A stretch of 64,000 nt of DNA from Myxocyprinus asiaticus (Eukaryota > Chordata > Actinopteri > Cypriniformes > Catostomidae): positions 5,173,979-5,237,978 of the forward strand of contig NC_059388.1 of the NCBI RefSeq assembly GCF_019703515.2, read 5' to 3'. Below, in pieces: positions 10,962 to 22,514 of the stretch. A program made the translations under genes and the position numbers. The notes under the pieces were generated by a model, which was not told the origin of the DNA, did no database searches, and worked only from the letters and a program-made list of their open reading frames with translations. Position 1 is the first letter of the stretch; each line of letters opens with the position of its first letter.

Positions 10962-12447
10962 CGGGGGGGGCTGTCGCGAGGATCGTGAGATCCGAGAACC
11001 ACGTCTGGGTGGGCCAGTAGGGTGCTACCAGGACGACCTGCTCCTCGTCCTCCCTGACCTTGCACAGGGTCTGTGCAAGTAGGCTCACTGGGGGAAACGC
11101 ATATTTGCGTAGGCCTGGGGGCCAGCTGTGTGCCAGCGTGTCTATGCCGAGGGGAGCCTCGGTCAGGGCGTACCAGAGCGGGCAGTGGGAGAATTCTTGG
11201 GAGGAGAACAGGTCCACCTGTGCCTGTCCGAATCGACTCCAAATCAGCTGGACCACCTGAGGGTGGAGTCTCCACTCTCCCCTGAGGGTAACCTGCCATG
11301 ACAGTGCGTCCGATGTAGTGTTGAGGTTGCCCGGGATGTGAGTGGCTTGCAGCGACTTGAAGTGCTGCTGACTCCAGAGGAGGAGACGGCGGGCGAGTTG
11401 TGACATACAACGAGAGCGCAGACAGCCTTGGCGGTTGACATATGCTACCGTTGCCATGTTGTCTGTCCGAACTAACACATGCTTGCCCTGGATCAATGGC
11501 TGGAACCTCCGCAGGGCGAGCAGAATTGCCAACAACTCGAGGCAGTTGATGTGCCAATGCAGTCGCGGACCCGTCCAGAGGCCAGTGGCTGCGTGCCCAT
11601 TGCAAACAGCACCCCAGCCCGTTTTGGAGGTGTCTCTCATGACCACGACGTGCCTGGAGACCAGTTCTAGTGGAACACCTGCCCGTAGAAATGAGAGGTT
11701 GGTCCAAGAGCTGAAAAGACGGTGATAGACCGGCGTGATGGCCACGCAATGTGTCCCGTGGTGCCATGCCCATCTCGGGACTCGAGTCTGGAGCCAATGC
11801 TGAAGCGGTCTCATATGCATCAACCCGAGCGGGTTGGCCACCGCCGAGTATGCCATATGCCCCAGGAGCCTCTGAAAATGTTTCAGTGGAACCGCTGTTT
11901 TCTGTTTGAACGCTTTCAAACAGGCCAGCACCGACTGGGCGCGCTCATTCGTAAGGAACGCCATCAAGGAGACTGAGTCCAATTCCAAACAGAGAAAAGA
12001 GATGCTCAGAACTGGGAGGAGCTTGCTCTTTTCCCAGTTGACCCGAAGCCCTAGTCGGCTGAGTTGTGAGAGCACCAGGTCCCTGTGTGCGCGCAACATG
12101 TCTCGAGAGTGAGCTAGGATTAGCCAGTCGTCAAGGTAGTTGAGAATGCAAATGCCCACCTCCCTTTACGGGGCAAGGGCAGCCTCTGCGACCTTCGTAA
12201 AGACACTAGGAGACAGGGACAGGCCGAAAGGGAGGACTTTGTACTGATACGCCTGACCCTCGAATGCAAACCGCAGGAAGGGTCTGTGTTGAGGAAGGAT
12301 CGAGACATGGAAGTACGCACCCTTCAGGTCTACCTCCGCGAACCAATCTTGATGCTGGACGCTCACCAGAATGCATTTTTGCGTCAGCATTTTGAATGGA
12401 GTCTGTGTAAAGCCCGGTTCAGTATTCGCAGGTCCAAGATTGGCCAC
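10948..12447 (-). pseudogene. DIRS reverse transcriptase and RNase H
   Basis: Two ORFs in one frame (12447-12166 and 12159-10948) are separated by a single TAA. The first has the palm start (WFAEVDLKGAYFHVSI, LPFGLSLSP). The second begins with ILNYLDDWLILAHSRD, the YLDD catalytic box, then the thumb. RNase H follows with VMRDTSKTGWG, CLELLAI, RTDNMA and NTTSDALS, carrying the D-E-D-D residues. The C-terminal part (LFSSQEFSHCPLWYAL, LAPYWPTQTWFSDL-like) is typical of DIRS pol. One nonsense change makes it a pseudogene. Confidence 0.92.
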
Positions 12448-13763
12448 AACCCACCGCTTTTTTCGCCGCGCCAGGGCAGGATGTGCCGGATTGCCTCCGT
12501 CTGCTGCTTCACTGCTGAGAACTGCTGGGCAAAGTCCTCGACGGTGTCGCCGAATAGGCCCACCTGGGAAATGGGGGCAGCAAGGAACCGTGTCTTGTCG
12601 GCCTCGCCCATTTCAACCCGAGAGACCGCGCCGTGACCTTCGTCGCTCTGAGAGCGAGGTCAGTCTCCGAGCGCAGTTCCTGCATCAAATCTGGGGCGGA
12701 ACTACCCTCGTGCAGTTCTTTCAATGCCTTGGCTTGGTGGACCTGCAGGAGAGCCATGGCGTGCAGGGCAAAGGCGGCTTGTCCAGCAGCGCTGTAGGCT
12801 TTAGCCGTCAGGGACGACGTGAGCCTACAGGGCTTGGACGGGAGCTTAGGGCGTCCGCGCCAGGTGGTGGTGTTCTGCAGGCATAGGTGCACCGCGAGCG
12901 CCTTATCCACTGGGGGAATCAACGTATAGCCTCTGGCCGCCCCGCCATCGAGGGTAGTGAGAGTGGGGGAACTGCGGAATCAGGGCCGGGCAGTAAAAGG
13001 TGCCTCCCACAAATTCGTCTCCTCCTTGTGCACTTCCGAAGAATGGCACTGGAGCAGGGCGTGGTTGCTTTGAGCGGCGCCGTGAGCCCAGGAACCAATC
13101 ATCAAGCCGCGAGGGTTCAGGGGAGAGTGGAGTGTTCCACTCTAACCTGACGCTCGCGGCCGCCCGGGAAAGCATGTCCGTCATTTCAGTATCGGCCTGT
13201 GACTGGGCAATCATCCCTGAAGTGGGAAGCCCAGCTGAGGCTTCTGCATCCGACTGGATAAGCCCGCTCTCCTATGCTGTGCTCAAGAGTTCATCATCTT
13301 CGCGGGCTCCGAACAAGAAGCCAGACTCGCCGTGAGACGAGCCGGCAAACTCATCCAGAAGCCCGATTGGGGCAGATGAGCATGCTGGGGAATGGGAGGT
13401 CTGAGGGGGTATACCCGGCGGAGACGATCCCATTGGGGTCCCCAAATTGCCCCCAGTGCTAGCCGCACTGGCCTCATACCCGGTGGTAGAAGGACCGAGG
13501 CGGGGAGCCGCTGGGGTGGCTTGCTTTCTTATGAAAAGACGCGTCTTTAAAAAGACATTCCGTGTGTGCCGCTCTTTTAAAAAATATATATACTCTTTTA
13601 GAGGAGGAAAAGCTCTTTCAGAAAATATACTCTCTTGTTTTTCTGCCGAAGTGCCCAGGGGCATTCTCTGCAGTGCACCAGTGCAGAGGAGGGAGAAGCC
13701 GCTGAAATGCGGCGTCAGATCCAGCAGAGGTGAATGAACAGTAGTATTCAGCTCAATGAGCAT
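12384..13763 (-). pseudogene. DIRS gag, broken into several frames
   Basis: The - strand ORFs 13763-13272, 13214-12903, 12922-12509 and 12611-12384 together cover a DIRS gag. Recognisable parts are EPSRLDDWFLGSRRRSKQ, the AKAYSAAGQAAFALHAMALL helix, QAKALKELHEGSS and DKTRFLAAPISQVGLFGDTV followed by AVKQQTEAI. At least two frameshifts separate these segments. The first methionine at 13763 lies just inside the right terminal repeat. Confidence 0.82.
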
Positions 13764-13790
13764 GACCGTTCGGCTCCGAAGAGAAAAGTT

Positions 13791-13966
13791 TGAGTGGCTG
13801 CATACCAGCTCCTTTTATACCCGTATGTCCGGGGGAGTGGCATGCAAATACCACTTGCCAATTTTCATTGGCCTTTTATCAAAGACCAGAGGTGTCTCGG
13901 GCTCCCAAGAGTGACCCCTAGTGTCACTGCATCGACACAACGTCGAGTGAGTGACAGAGAGGGAAC
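13791..13966 (-). repeat. DIRS right inverted terminal repeat
   Basis: Inverted copy of the left terminal repeat up to 13938. Its outer segment (13935-13966) differs from the left one and is complementary to 9104-9135. The end is placed at the GTTCCCT outward sequence. Confidence 0.9.
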
Positions 13967-14064
13967 TATTTATGGCATTATTTTTGAAGACATCCTCACT
14001 ATGCAACATTTTTCACCAGTGCCTAAAACTTATGCACAGTATCATGTGTGTGTGTATATATATA

Positions 14065-14325
14065 TTAAAATAATAATAGATGTTTATTTATCAATGTAAT
14101 GACTCCCCTGCTCTTATTTGAGCCAGCACTAAAGAAAACATGTCCACCCCTTATCTTCCCAAATTTTTCAGCTTCCTGCAGGGAAATATGCGTTTCTTGA
14201 AGAAACACTATATCATATTTCTTACGTTTTAGAAAATAAATAACCTTACTTCTTTTTATGGGGTGCCCCAACCCATTCACATTCCACATGGAGAGAGACA
14301 ATCCACTCATATTAACATCTGACAT
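14065..14325 (-). pseudogene. L1-like LINE ORF2, endonuclease N-terminus
   Basis: The 86-codon segment has LSMWNVNGLGHPIKRSKVI and YDIVFLQETHISLQEAEKF, the first two catalytic motifs (N and E) of an APE-type endonuclease of the L1/Tx1 group, then NKSRGVITLINK. It ends where the LINE is cut off, 100-130 bases from the DIRS right end; reverse transcriptase is absent. Confidence 0.88.
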
Positions 14326-15960
14326 TTTGACATATAAGAAAAAATTTATTGTGTGTCAAAAATGAAATTATAAAGACCACATTCCACATTGGTGCAATAA
14401 TCAACCCCAGAAATTTCCCCAGAACAAAACAAACAGAAAAAAGAAAAAAGTGCGCAACAACTGGCCTCCATCCCTCAAAACTCAAACAGTCCATGTACGC
14501 CTACGAGAGCCCCCGTGACAACTTTGCCGTCGGATTGCTCAAATCCGCTGTTTCTACAAAAATGTGTAAGACAGAATTACACAACAGAAGATAATCTATA
14601 AAACAAACTCTAGCCAATAAGTGGAATAAACAAAAAACAAACAAAAAAAAACAAAAACAACATGTAGATTCATCCACTTAATTGTCGCGAAGGTGTGTTC
14701 CCACCACAAAACAAGCTCCTGCTGCTAGCTGAACCAGCACAAAAAATAAAATAAAAAAATAAATAAAATGGGCCATTCAGTTCTTCAGGCAGTCAAACTC
14801 ACTCCAATGTCCTGCAAGAAATATTCAACAAAACCAAATCCAGCAAACAGGAGGCATAAGCACCCAAAACGAGCAGATTCATCCACAAGCTGTCCCGAAG
14901 AAATGATATTACACAAAACAAACTCCAGCCGCTAGGTGGAACCAGCACAAAAAGAAATGAAAAAGGCACCCAGTTTCCTCGAACAGTCAAGTGTATTTTC
15001 AATGAGTCTGTGAAATTTTTGGTGAAAATTACCAAATGGCTTACTCATTCCAATATTTATATGAAGGACAGTGCTTGCTGTGAGCATGTAAATTCTCTAC
15101 GTCCATCCTTAGTATCTATTCTCAGTTTGGCCGGAAACATCTGAGCAAAAGCGATCTTCCATTGATGTAAGAGTTTCTTGCATTCCTTGAATCATTCACG
15201 TTTCACTCTTGTCGAATTTGCAAAGTCTGGGAACAAGAAAATACTGTGGTTCTTCCTAGAGAGCTTTCCTTTACTCCTCGCCTCACGTAAAACGAGATCT
15301 TTATCAGATGATCTCAGAAATTTGGCCAGAATTGATCGGAGCCTGTCTCCCTCCGCGGATCTCGATTTCCAGCTTATGGCCTGTTATGTTGAGCAGACTC
15401 GGGAAGAGCTCATCTAGGAATTTCACCATATCTCTGCCTTCCTTATGCTCAGAAATTCCAACAATTTGGATGTTGTTTCGTCGATTACGATTCTCCAGAT
15501 CCTCCAGTTTTTCCCAAATGCGTTGCAAGTCTGTCTTGGTCGCTAGCGGATTAGCAGCTAATTCCCTCTCCGATGACTCCAGATAATCGCTCTTTTTTTC
15601 AGCGTCTGACAATCTTAGTTACAAGATCGATCGACATATCACAGCAAGATGCTCCAAGTCTGCAACAACGTTCGTCAGCATTGCCGACACATTCATCAAT
15701 TCATGCCGGATTTCTTTCAGTTCATTGAGTCCAGGGCTTCTGGCCTGCCACCGTGGGGAATCAGCTTGAGCACGTAAGTGTCTTTTAATATCTCCAGAGC
15801 CAGAGGAATTTTTTTTTTTTTTTTTTTTTACATATTGTCTTCCTAGAACAGTTAAGAATCAGGGTGTATCGAATCTCACCGGTTTATGACACAAATAGTA
15901 TTAAAACTAGCAAAGTGCACAGAGCTCGCCGCTCACACATCCGCTCCTTGCATGGCATCA
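14096..15960 (-). mobile_element. L1/Tx1-like LINE, 5' part only
   Basis: ORF1 (15612-15304) and the beginning of the ORF2 endonuclease (14325-14065) are in the right order on the - strand, with a degenerate spacer between them. Most LINE relics keep the 3' end; this one keeps the 5' end and lacks reverse transcriptase and tail, so the 3' part was probably deleted or displaced. Confidence 0.75.
15304..15612 (-). pseudogene. L1-like ORF1 (RNA-binding, coiled coil and RRM)
   Basis: The 102-codon ORF shows the end of a coiled coil (DLQRIWEKLEDLENRNRRNN) running straight into the RRM start (NIQIVGISEHKEGRDMVKFL) of L1-type ORF1 proteins. It lacks the upstream coiled-coil start and the C-terminal domain in the same frame. 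Confidence 0.88.
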
Positions 15961-16530
15961 CGTGACTTCTCTTGCGTACCTGATTGAAAACTCATGATAA
16001 AAAGTTAATGAGCAATATAACCAACCATATTATAGCCTATAGTTTTGCAAACATCCCATCCTCATTGTTCATTTAAAATGATACTATTTTTTCACTTTCA
16101 AATGTATCATCTGTTGTAGTTTATATATCATGGTCCAAGATAAAGTCAACCACTAAATTGACTATTTTCTCCATACATCAAAGTACAATAAATTGTGTTC
16201 TTAAACACAATTTCACCAACTGGGAGAAATTTAATTAGAAATAAATAAGAGAAGGTCACATCCAAAGGGAACACTAAACACTGGAGATGGGGGCATGGTC
16301 AAGCAATGTTCTGTGGAGAGCAAGGGGGAGATGAAGGATTGACACCTGTGGGAAATTATCTCTAACAGCTGTTTTGTGTTGCAGCGAGAGCTGGAGAGGG
16401 AGAGAGGCGGAGGAGATAGAGAGCGACGCATGCAGCCGTGTGTGTGTGTGGTTCACCTGGCCCCCGCTTTCTCCTTCATAAGAGAGAAAGGGGAACTTTC
16501 ACAACCATAATGGTGACTTCAAACGAAACG
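15961..16530. other. No gene seen; weak dispersed-repeat similarity
   Basis: Only short ORFs. The segment 16200-16520 resembles 7490-7610. A purine-rich stretch (GAGAGGGAGAGAGGCGGAGG) lies near 16390-16415. Confidence 0.4.
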
Positions 16531-16946
16531 CCATTTTCCCATAATCAGTGTGATATTCAAATGTATATTTTCACAGTAATTTGTTGTGTTGTGATGAAAA
16601 TGATCTAGCTTGCATTTTACAGTCAAATATTGAAAACAGTATTTTATTGTAAGAAATTACTATTAAATCTTGTAAAATCCTGGATATTTTTTACAGTGTA
16701 TAATGTGTTTTTTGTTTATTTTTAGATGTATTATGATGTATAAACACCATTTTCCCATAATCAGTGTGATATTCAAATTTATATTTTCACAGTAATTTGT
16801 TGTGTTGAGAGGAAAATGACCTAGCCTGCATTTTACAGTCAAATATTGAATACAGTATTTTATTGTAAGAAATTACTATTAAATCTTGTAAAAACCCTGG
16901 ATATTTTTTACAGTGTATAATGTGTTTTTTGTTTATTTTTAGATGT
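16531..16946. repeat. Two-copy tandem duplication, unit about 216 bp
   Basis: The block starting CCATTTTCCCATAATCAGTG at 16531 recurs at 16747 with the same order of motifs (CACAGTAATTTGTTGTGTTG, TGCATTTTACAGTCAAATAT, TTTTTTACAGTGTATAATG). Divergence is only a few substitutions, and the copies differ mainly at the junction near 16735. Confidence 0.9.
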
Positions 16947-17099
16947 TTATAATGATTGATTAGGATAGATAAGATGCCATGTTGTTTGCATTGCAATGCA
17001 GCATGGGATTTTGATTTCGTCATTGAAGTCAGAAAACATTACTGCATTAAGACAGTCAGCTCCGATGATAATGGCTTTAAACCTTTATTTAGTGATTGT

Positions 17100-17525
17100 T
17101 TGAATGTTTGTAACATACAAAAATAAAGATATTGTGATGTTGAAAAGATTATTTAAGCAGCTGGTTCATTATGACAACCGCTTCAGTCCCTCTTTTGCTG
17201 GAAAACAGCAGCATGAATGCATATGGCATTGGTTTGATTGTACGCCTCTGAGCCCATCCAGGTGTAATCACACCGGTTTGATCATAGGTGTGAAAGGGTT
17301 AAACCACTGGAGTCATATGGATTACTTTTATGCTGCTTTTATGGATTTTTGGAGCTTCAAAGTCAGGCAATTCACTTGCATTGAAAGGACCCACAGAGCT
17401 GAAAATCAAAAAGTCTTCGTTTGTGTTTAGCAGAAGAAATAAAGTCATACGCTTCTGAGATGGCATGAAAGTGAGTAAATAACGATTTAATCTTCATTCT
17501 TGGGTGAACTATCCCTTTTACAACT
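17100..17525. repeat. MITE-like repeat end
   Basis: The segment ends ...TTGGGTGAACTATCCCTTTT and contains the blocks CCACTGGAGTCATATGGATT and AAAGTCATACGCTTCTGAG, which recur inverted or direct at 44108-44692 and, in part, at 49483-49921 and 50440-50500. This family has TIRs like AGGGATAGTTCACCCAAAAA. Confidence 0.6.
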
Positions 17526-17539
17526 TCTAAATGCACATT

Positions 17540-18600
17540 AAAGGTACAATATGCAAAAATTTTCATGTAATATTCACCTTATTTTGCCAGTGTGTGAATG
17601 GCTTGTAAGGCAACTTAAAAAATGAGCCCTTCCCAGACTTCCTAGGTTGACTATTAAAGCCTGTAGACTGATTTTCATCCGAAGAGAGTGGGTTGGTTTT
17701 GCCGGGAAAATCCAGTGGATGTGATGTTTATGCGCGCTCCTGAGAGCCTTGCCTCAGTAATAGCTTCTCTTCCGCTATTCGACAGCGTCAACAGACAGTC
17801 TGCAACACTAGGAAAGTTATCTTAGAGATGGAATCCAGCAAACGTCTGGCTCCTAGCACAACACCAACTCCTACACAAACTCTGAGTAAGCCAAAAAAAA
17901 AAAAAACATTTATCTACTGAATCCCATCTGGTTAAGTGGGAACGTGATCGTGGTCAAACGAAACCTAGGGTGAACATCGGCAGGGCATTTGAATTGGCAT
18001 TCATCTTATTGGACAGGTAAGCTTACAAAACTGCAAAGCATGTGAAATATAGTGCCATAAGGATTGATCTGTGTAATTGTAGCTAACTTGATCTTGCCTG
18101 CTAATGCTGATGAATTGCAAGCTACCTTGCTTCGTAATTTCAACGATCTTCTCTTTATACTAAAAGTCAGCTATACAGGATAAATTTAAGAAAATATGCT
18201 GGTTTCTTGATCGTAGTACAACATATGACATACAAAACTTACAATAGTGCAACATAACAGTGCAGTGCAACAGTAAACTGTCTGGTATAGTTCGGTAGTA
18301 TGTAGCTGTATATGTGTATCAGTATGCTATGTTAGCTGATAAGTAGTTTTAGTTTATTCTCAAAGTTTGTCGTAAAACAATCATAACTGTGTAATTTTAA
18401 TTATGCTACCTCATCTGTCATCATGATGCCAGTAAATCACGTTCAGTCTCTTTGTACATTATATTATTGTTTTGGCCGATGCTCGCTTGCTCGTGTCCCT
18501 AGCTACTATATGTGTGCGAGCACGAGCAACAGGTAGCTGGCTGCAGTTCACTTAACGGCCACAGGTATCATTAATAACAAGGGTTTCTGAATCTTAAATC
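17540..18600. other. Unassigned repeat-like sequence
   Basis: No exon was recognised. The 17880-18010 part can be read as a short degenerate coding piece (VNIGRAFELAFILLDR-like) seen in some fish DNA transposon ORFs, but I cannot name the family. Confidence 0.3.
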
Positions 18601-18763
18601 AGAATCAGAATCAGAATGAGTTTCATTGCCAAGCATGCTTACACATACAAGGAATTTGTCTTGGTGACAGGAGCTTCCAGTACACAACAATAAAAACAGC
18701 AACAAGACTTAAAAAAAAAATTAAAAATTGAATAAAAAATACAAAATTATTCAAAAGAAAAAG

Positions 18764-18764
<1 letters not shown>

Positions 18765-18829
<65 letters not shown>

Positions 18830-18832
18830 CAT

Positions 18833-18913
<81 letters not shown>

Positions 18914-18962
18914 CATACATACATACGCACACACACACGTACGTATGTACTCACACACATAT
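18765..18962. repeat. (TA)n / (CA)n compound microsatellite
   Basis: About 55 bp of alternating TA is followed by a short CATA/CA block, a second TA run of about 60 bp, then CATA repeats and a CA block. The long Tyr/Ile ORFs over it are translations of the repeat. Confidence 0.98.
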
Positions 18963-19532
18963 ACGTAGTGCAAATCTAAATACAAATTGGTTATATACAG
19001 TGCAAGGGAATGTAATGGCAGAAGAGGTTGAATGTGTTGGATAATATAAAAAGACTAAGCTGTGTATTGCACATTAATTATTGCTCAATGGGGCAGTTTT
19101 AACTGTTCATGAGATAGATAGCCTGGGAGAAAAAACTGTTCCTGTGCCTGACGGTTCTGGTGCTCAGAGCTCTGAAATATCGGCCAGAAGGCAACAGTTC
19201 AAAAAGGCAGTAGGCAGGGTGAGAGGGGTCCAGAGTGATTTTTCCAGCCTTTTTCCTCACTCTGGAAGTGTATAGTTTTTGAAGGGAGGGCAGGGGCAAC
19301 CAGTAATCCTCTCAGCAGTCCGAACTGTCCTTTGTAGTCTTCTGATATCCGATTTCATAGCTGAACCAAACCAGACAGTTACTGAAGTGCAGAGGACAGA
19401 TTCAGTGACTGCTGAGTAGAACTGTATCAGCAGTGCCTGTGGCAGGTTGAACTTCCTCAGCTGGCGAAGGAAGTACAACCTCTGCTGGGCCTTTTTCGCA
19501 ATGGAGTCAATGTGGGTCTCCCACTCCAGGTC

Positions 19533-20179
19533 CTATGAGATGATAGTGCCCAGGAACCTGAATGACTCCACTGCTGCCACAGTGCTGTTTAGAATGGTGA
19601 GGGGGGACAGTGTTGGGGTGTTCCTCCTAAAGTCCACAATCATCTCCACCGTTTTGAGCGTGTTCAGCTCAAGGTTGTTTTGACTGCACCAGACAGCCAG
19701 CTGTTTAACCTCCCTTCTGTATGCAGACTCATCGTCATCTCGGATGAGGCCGATGACAGTGGTGTCATCTGCAAACTTCAGGAGCTTGACAGATGGGTCC
19801 TTGGCGATGCAGTCGTTGGGAGGGAGAAGAGTAGTGGGGAGAGCACACATCCATGGGGGGCACCAGTGCTGATTGTACAGGTGCTAGAAGTGAGTTTCCA
19901 CTGTCTCACAAGCTGCTGCCTGTCCGTCAGAAAGCTGGTAGTCCACTGACATATAGACATGGGAACAGAGAGTTGGTGTAATTTAGTCCAGAGAATTGCT
20001 GGGATGATGGTGTTGAAAGCCAAACTGAAGTCCACACAAAAGGATCTTGCATATGTCCCTGGTCTGTCCAGATGTTGCAGGATATGATGCAATCCCATGT
20101 TGACTGCATCATCCACAGACCTGTTTGCTCGATAAGCAAATTGAAGGTAATAAAGCAACCTCATCATCCGTCCAGACAA
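19533..20179 (-). pseudogene. LINE reverse transcriptase fragment (copy A)
   Basis: The ORFs 20179-19778 and 19850-19533 hold RT motifs: FAYRANRSVDDAVN, SFCVDFSLAFNTI, ISTGAPHGCVLSPLLF, then, after a frameshift, KLLKFADDTTVIGL and CSQNNLELNTLKT. This is RT palm and thumb of the L2/CR1 group. It is broken between the RT box 4 and the FADD box. Confidence 0.88.
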
Positions 20180-20189
20180 AATTGCTCAA

Positions 20190-20411
20190 TGCTTTCTCCA
20201 TCTTCATTGTTTGTATTCACTGCTCTGTGGAAGAATGCTTATGTGCGCAGGCGCGTTGTGTTTCTTTACAAAGTTTTTAGTCATTTTCGCGGATCCGTGT
20301 GAACGGGGATCATTTTGACAACGTTGTCATCTGTACGTGAAACTTTTCAAAAACGCAAAGGAAAAACGTTTCCGTTTTTAGTACATCGTTGTCATGTAAA
20401 CGTACCCTAAG
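20190..20411. repeat. DNA transposon terminal fragment (hAT-like)
   Basis: Ends ...CATGTAAACGTACCCTA, and the inner part (AACGTTTCCGTTTTTAG, GCGGATCCGTGTGAACGGGG) has the look of a non-autonomous hAT terminus of fish. The opposite end was not found. Confidence 0.5.
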
Positions 20412-21254
20412 ACTCAATACCATTCATTTAGGGGGAGCAGAATTCTTTCTTTAGAATAACTGCAGCATTAAGAAAGAAAGAAAGAGAAAGAAAGAAAGAA
20501 AGAAACTGCAATAAGTGCGATAAGGCGAGAAGTAGACATAGGTGATAAAATTCAAAGGGCTTGCTCGGACTGAAAAGAAGGCGAGACGACAAGTCCTCCT
20601 TAATCATCATTGAAAAATCATTCTAAATCTGTCGAGGTGGGTCGCACAGTTTGCGCACAGCTCATAAACGCAGTGCCTTTAGATGGGCTACTGCTAAATG
20701 TACTGTTTTGCAGACCACTCCCACTTCTTTATATTCCCAATTCTTTATAGCAGACAAAGTTTTTACCCCTTTCGAATGTGTTGCATTCAAATCAAATCAA
20801 AATCAAATCACTTTTATTGTCACACAACCATATACACAAGTGCAACAGTGGGTGAAAGTCTTGGGTGCAGTTCTGAGCAACATAGCAGTCATGACAGTGA
20901 TGAGACCTATACCAATTTACAATAAACATCAGATTTACACAACACAAATTACATATCTAATATACACATAATTACACACAACACAATATACAAATAATAA
21001 TATACAATGTACAGTATACAATACACACAATATAGAATACACATACAATATAGAATACACATTATACAATAAAAATAGTATATATAGTATATATAAAATA
21101 TACAGTAGGTTGTATTGTACTGTATTGACATTCAGTCTGTCGGTTGATAGTCAGTTGCCAGTGTGTTGTTAAGAAAGAATATAATTTATGACAGTCCAGT
21201 GTGAGATAATAAGATTAATAAAGTGCATTGCTGATGTATAATGATCGTTAGAGA

Positions 21255-21908
21255 TCAAAAGTTCAAAAGTCTGATTGCTTGGGGGAAGAAGCTGTCATGA
21301 AGTCGGCTGGTGCGGCTCCTGGTGCTGCGATACCGCCTGCCTGATGGTAGCAGTGAGAGCAGCCCATGGCTCGTGTGGCTGGAGTCTCTGATGATCCTCT
21401 GAGCTTTTTTCACACACCGCCTGGTATATATGTCCTGGAGGGAGGGAAGCTCACCTCCGATGATGTGTCTGGCTGTTCGCACCTCCCTTTGCAGGGCTTT
21501 GCGGTTGTGGGTGGTGCTATTGCCGTACCAGGCAGTGATGCATCCAGTCAGGATGCTCTCTACAGTGCTGGTGTAGAACCGTGTGAGGATGTGGTGGTTC
21601 ATTCCAAACTTCCGTCTCAGGAAGAAGAGGCACTGATGAGCCTTATTCGCAATGGCCTCAGTGTGGATGGACCATGTGAGTTCCTCAGTGATGTGGACAC
21701 CAAGGAACTTGAAGCTGTTGACTCTCTCCACCAGTGCTCCATTGATGGTGATGGGACTGTGTTCTCTGTCTTTTTTCCTGAAGTCCACCACAAGCTCCTT
21801 TGTCTTGCTGACGTTGAGGGAGAGGTTGTGCTCCTGACACCAGCATGTCAGAGTGTGCACCCCCTCTCTGTAGGCTGTTTCATCATTGTCAGTGATCAGA
21901 CCTACCAC
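21255..21908 (-). pseudogene. LINE RT C-terminal part (copy B)
   Basis: The 217-codon ORF covers the RT thumb and C-terminus: VGLITDNDETAYREGVHTL, LSLNVSKTKELVVDFRKK, NSFKFLGVHITEELTWS, and the C-terminal SLLPSGRRYRS and FFPQAIRLLN. The FADD box lies just upstream in the 21902-22276 ORF, altered at its end (KFADDRRW). Frameshifted near 21905. Confidence 0.9.
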
Positions 21909-22514
21909 CGTCTATCATCAGCAAACTTAATGATGGCATTGGAGCTATGTGTTGCCACACAGTCATGTGTGTACAGGGAATACAGCCCCTGCAGGGCTCC
22001 AGTGTTGAGGGTCAGTGATGAGGAGATGTTGCTGCCCATTCTAACCACCTTGCATCTGCTTGACAGGAAGTCCAGGTTCCAGCTGCACAGCGAGCTGTTT
22101 AAGCCCAGAGCCCGGAGTTTCACATCAAGCTTGGAGGGCACTATGGTGTTGAATGCTGAGCTGTAGTCTACAAACAGCATTCTCACATAAGTGTTCCTTT
22201 TTTCCAGGTGGGAGAGAGCAGTGTGTAGTGTAGTATGCAATGGCATCATCAATAGAGCGGTTGTTGCGGTAAGCAAACTGCAAAGGGTCCAGTGAGGGAG
22301 GCAGCACAGAGCAGATGTAATCTCTGATTAGTCTCTCAAAGCAATTGCTGATGATGGGGGTCAGAGCAACAGGACGCCAGTCATTTAAGCAAATTATTTT
22401 GGATTGCTTTGGTACAGGCACAGTGGTCGATGTTTTAAAACATGTGGGGACCACAGACAAGGAGAGGGAAAGGTTGAAAATGTCCAGAAAAACACCAGCC
22501 ATTTGGTCGCGCAC
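21902..22514 (-). pseudogene. LINE RT N-terminal part (copy B)
   Basis: The ORFs 22514-22125 and 22276-21902 carry [53 protein letters not shown], then [14 protein letters not shown] in another frame. These are RT fingers and palm boxes of the L2/CR1 group. Broken by at least two frameshifts. Confidence 0.88.

Larger units (their letters stand above)
8781..13966 (-). mobile_element. DIRS-type tyrosine-recombinase retrotransposon
   Basis: A 5.2 kb element with inverted terminal repeats (8781-8972 and 13791-13966), an internal complementary region (9061-9135), and - strand gag, reverse transcriptase/RNase H and tyrosine recombinase genes. Both ends start GTT on their outward strand. DIRS elements integrate a circular intermediate through the recombinase rather than a DDE integrase. 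All three gene regions carry stops or frameshifts, so this copy is probably inactive, but the termini and internal complementary region are excellently kept. Confidence 0.95.
18603..20185 (-). mobile_element. L2/CR1-type LINE, 5'-truncated copy A
   Basis: The 3' tail of TCAGAA repeats (18603-18618 on the + strand) is followed leftward-to-rightward by the 3' UTR and reverse transcriptase on the - strand. RT pieces include CVDFSLAFNTI near 20000-20050, LLKFADDTTVIGLI near 19745-19790 (FADD catalytic box) and MIVDFRRN. Multiple frames show it is a relic. A long TA/CA microsatellite has expanded in the 3' UTR. Confidence 0.88.

Noticed and set aside
18623..18985. Long Tyr/Ile-rich ORFs.
   Set aside because: Translations of the TA/CA microsatellite.
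21366..22166. 266-codon + strand ORF over LINE copy B, and the similar - strand ORF at 31184-31813 over copy C.
   Set aside because: Antisense to reverse transcriptase with clear RT motifs on the other strand.
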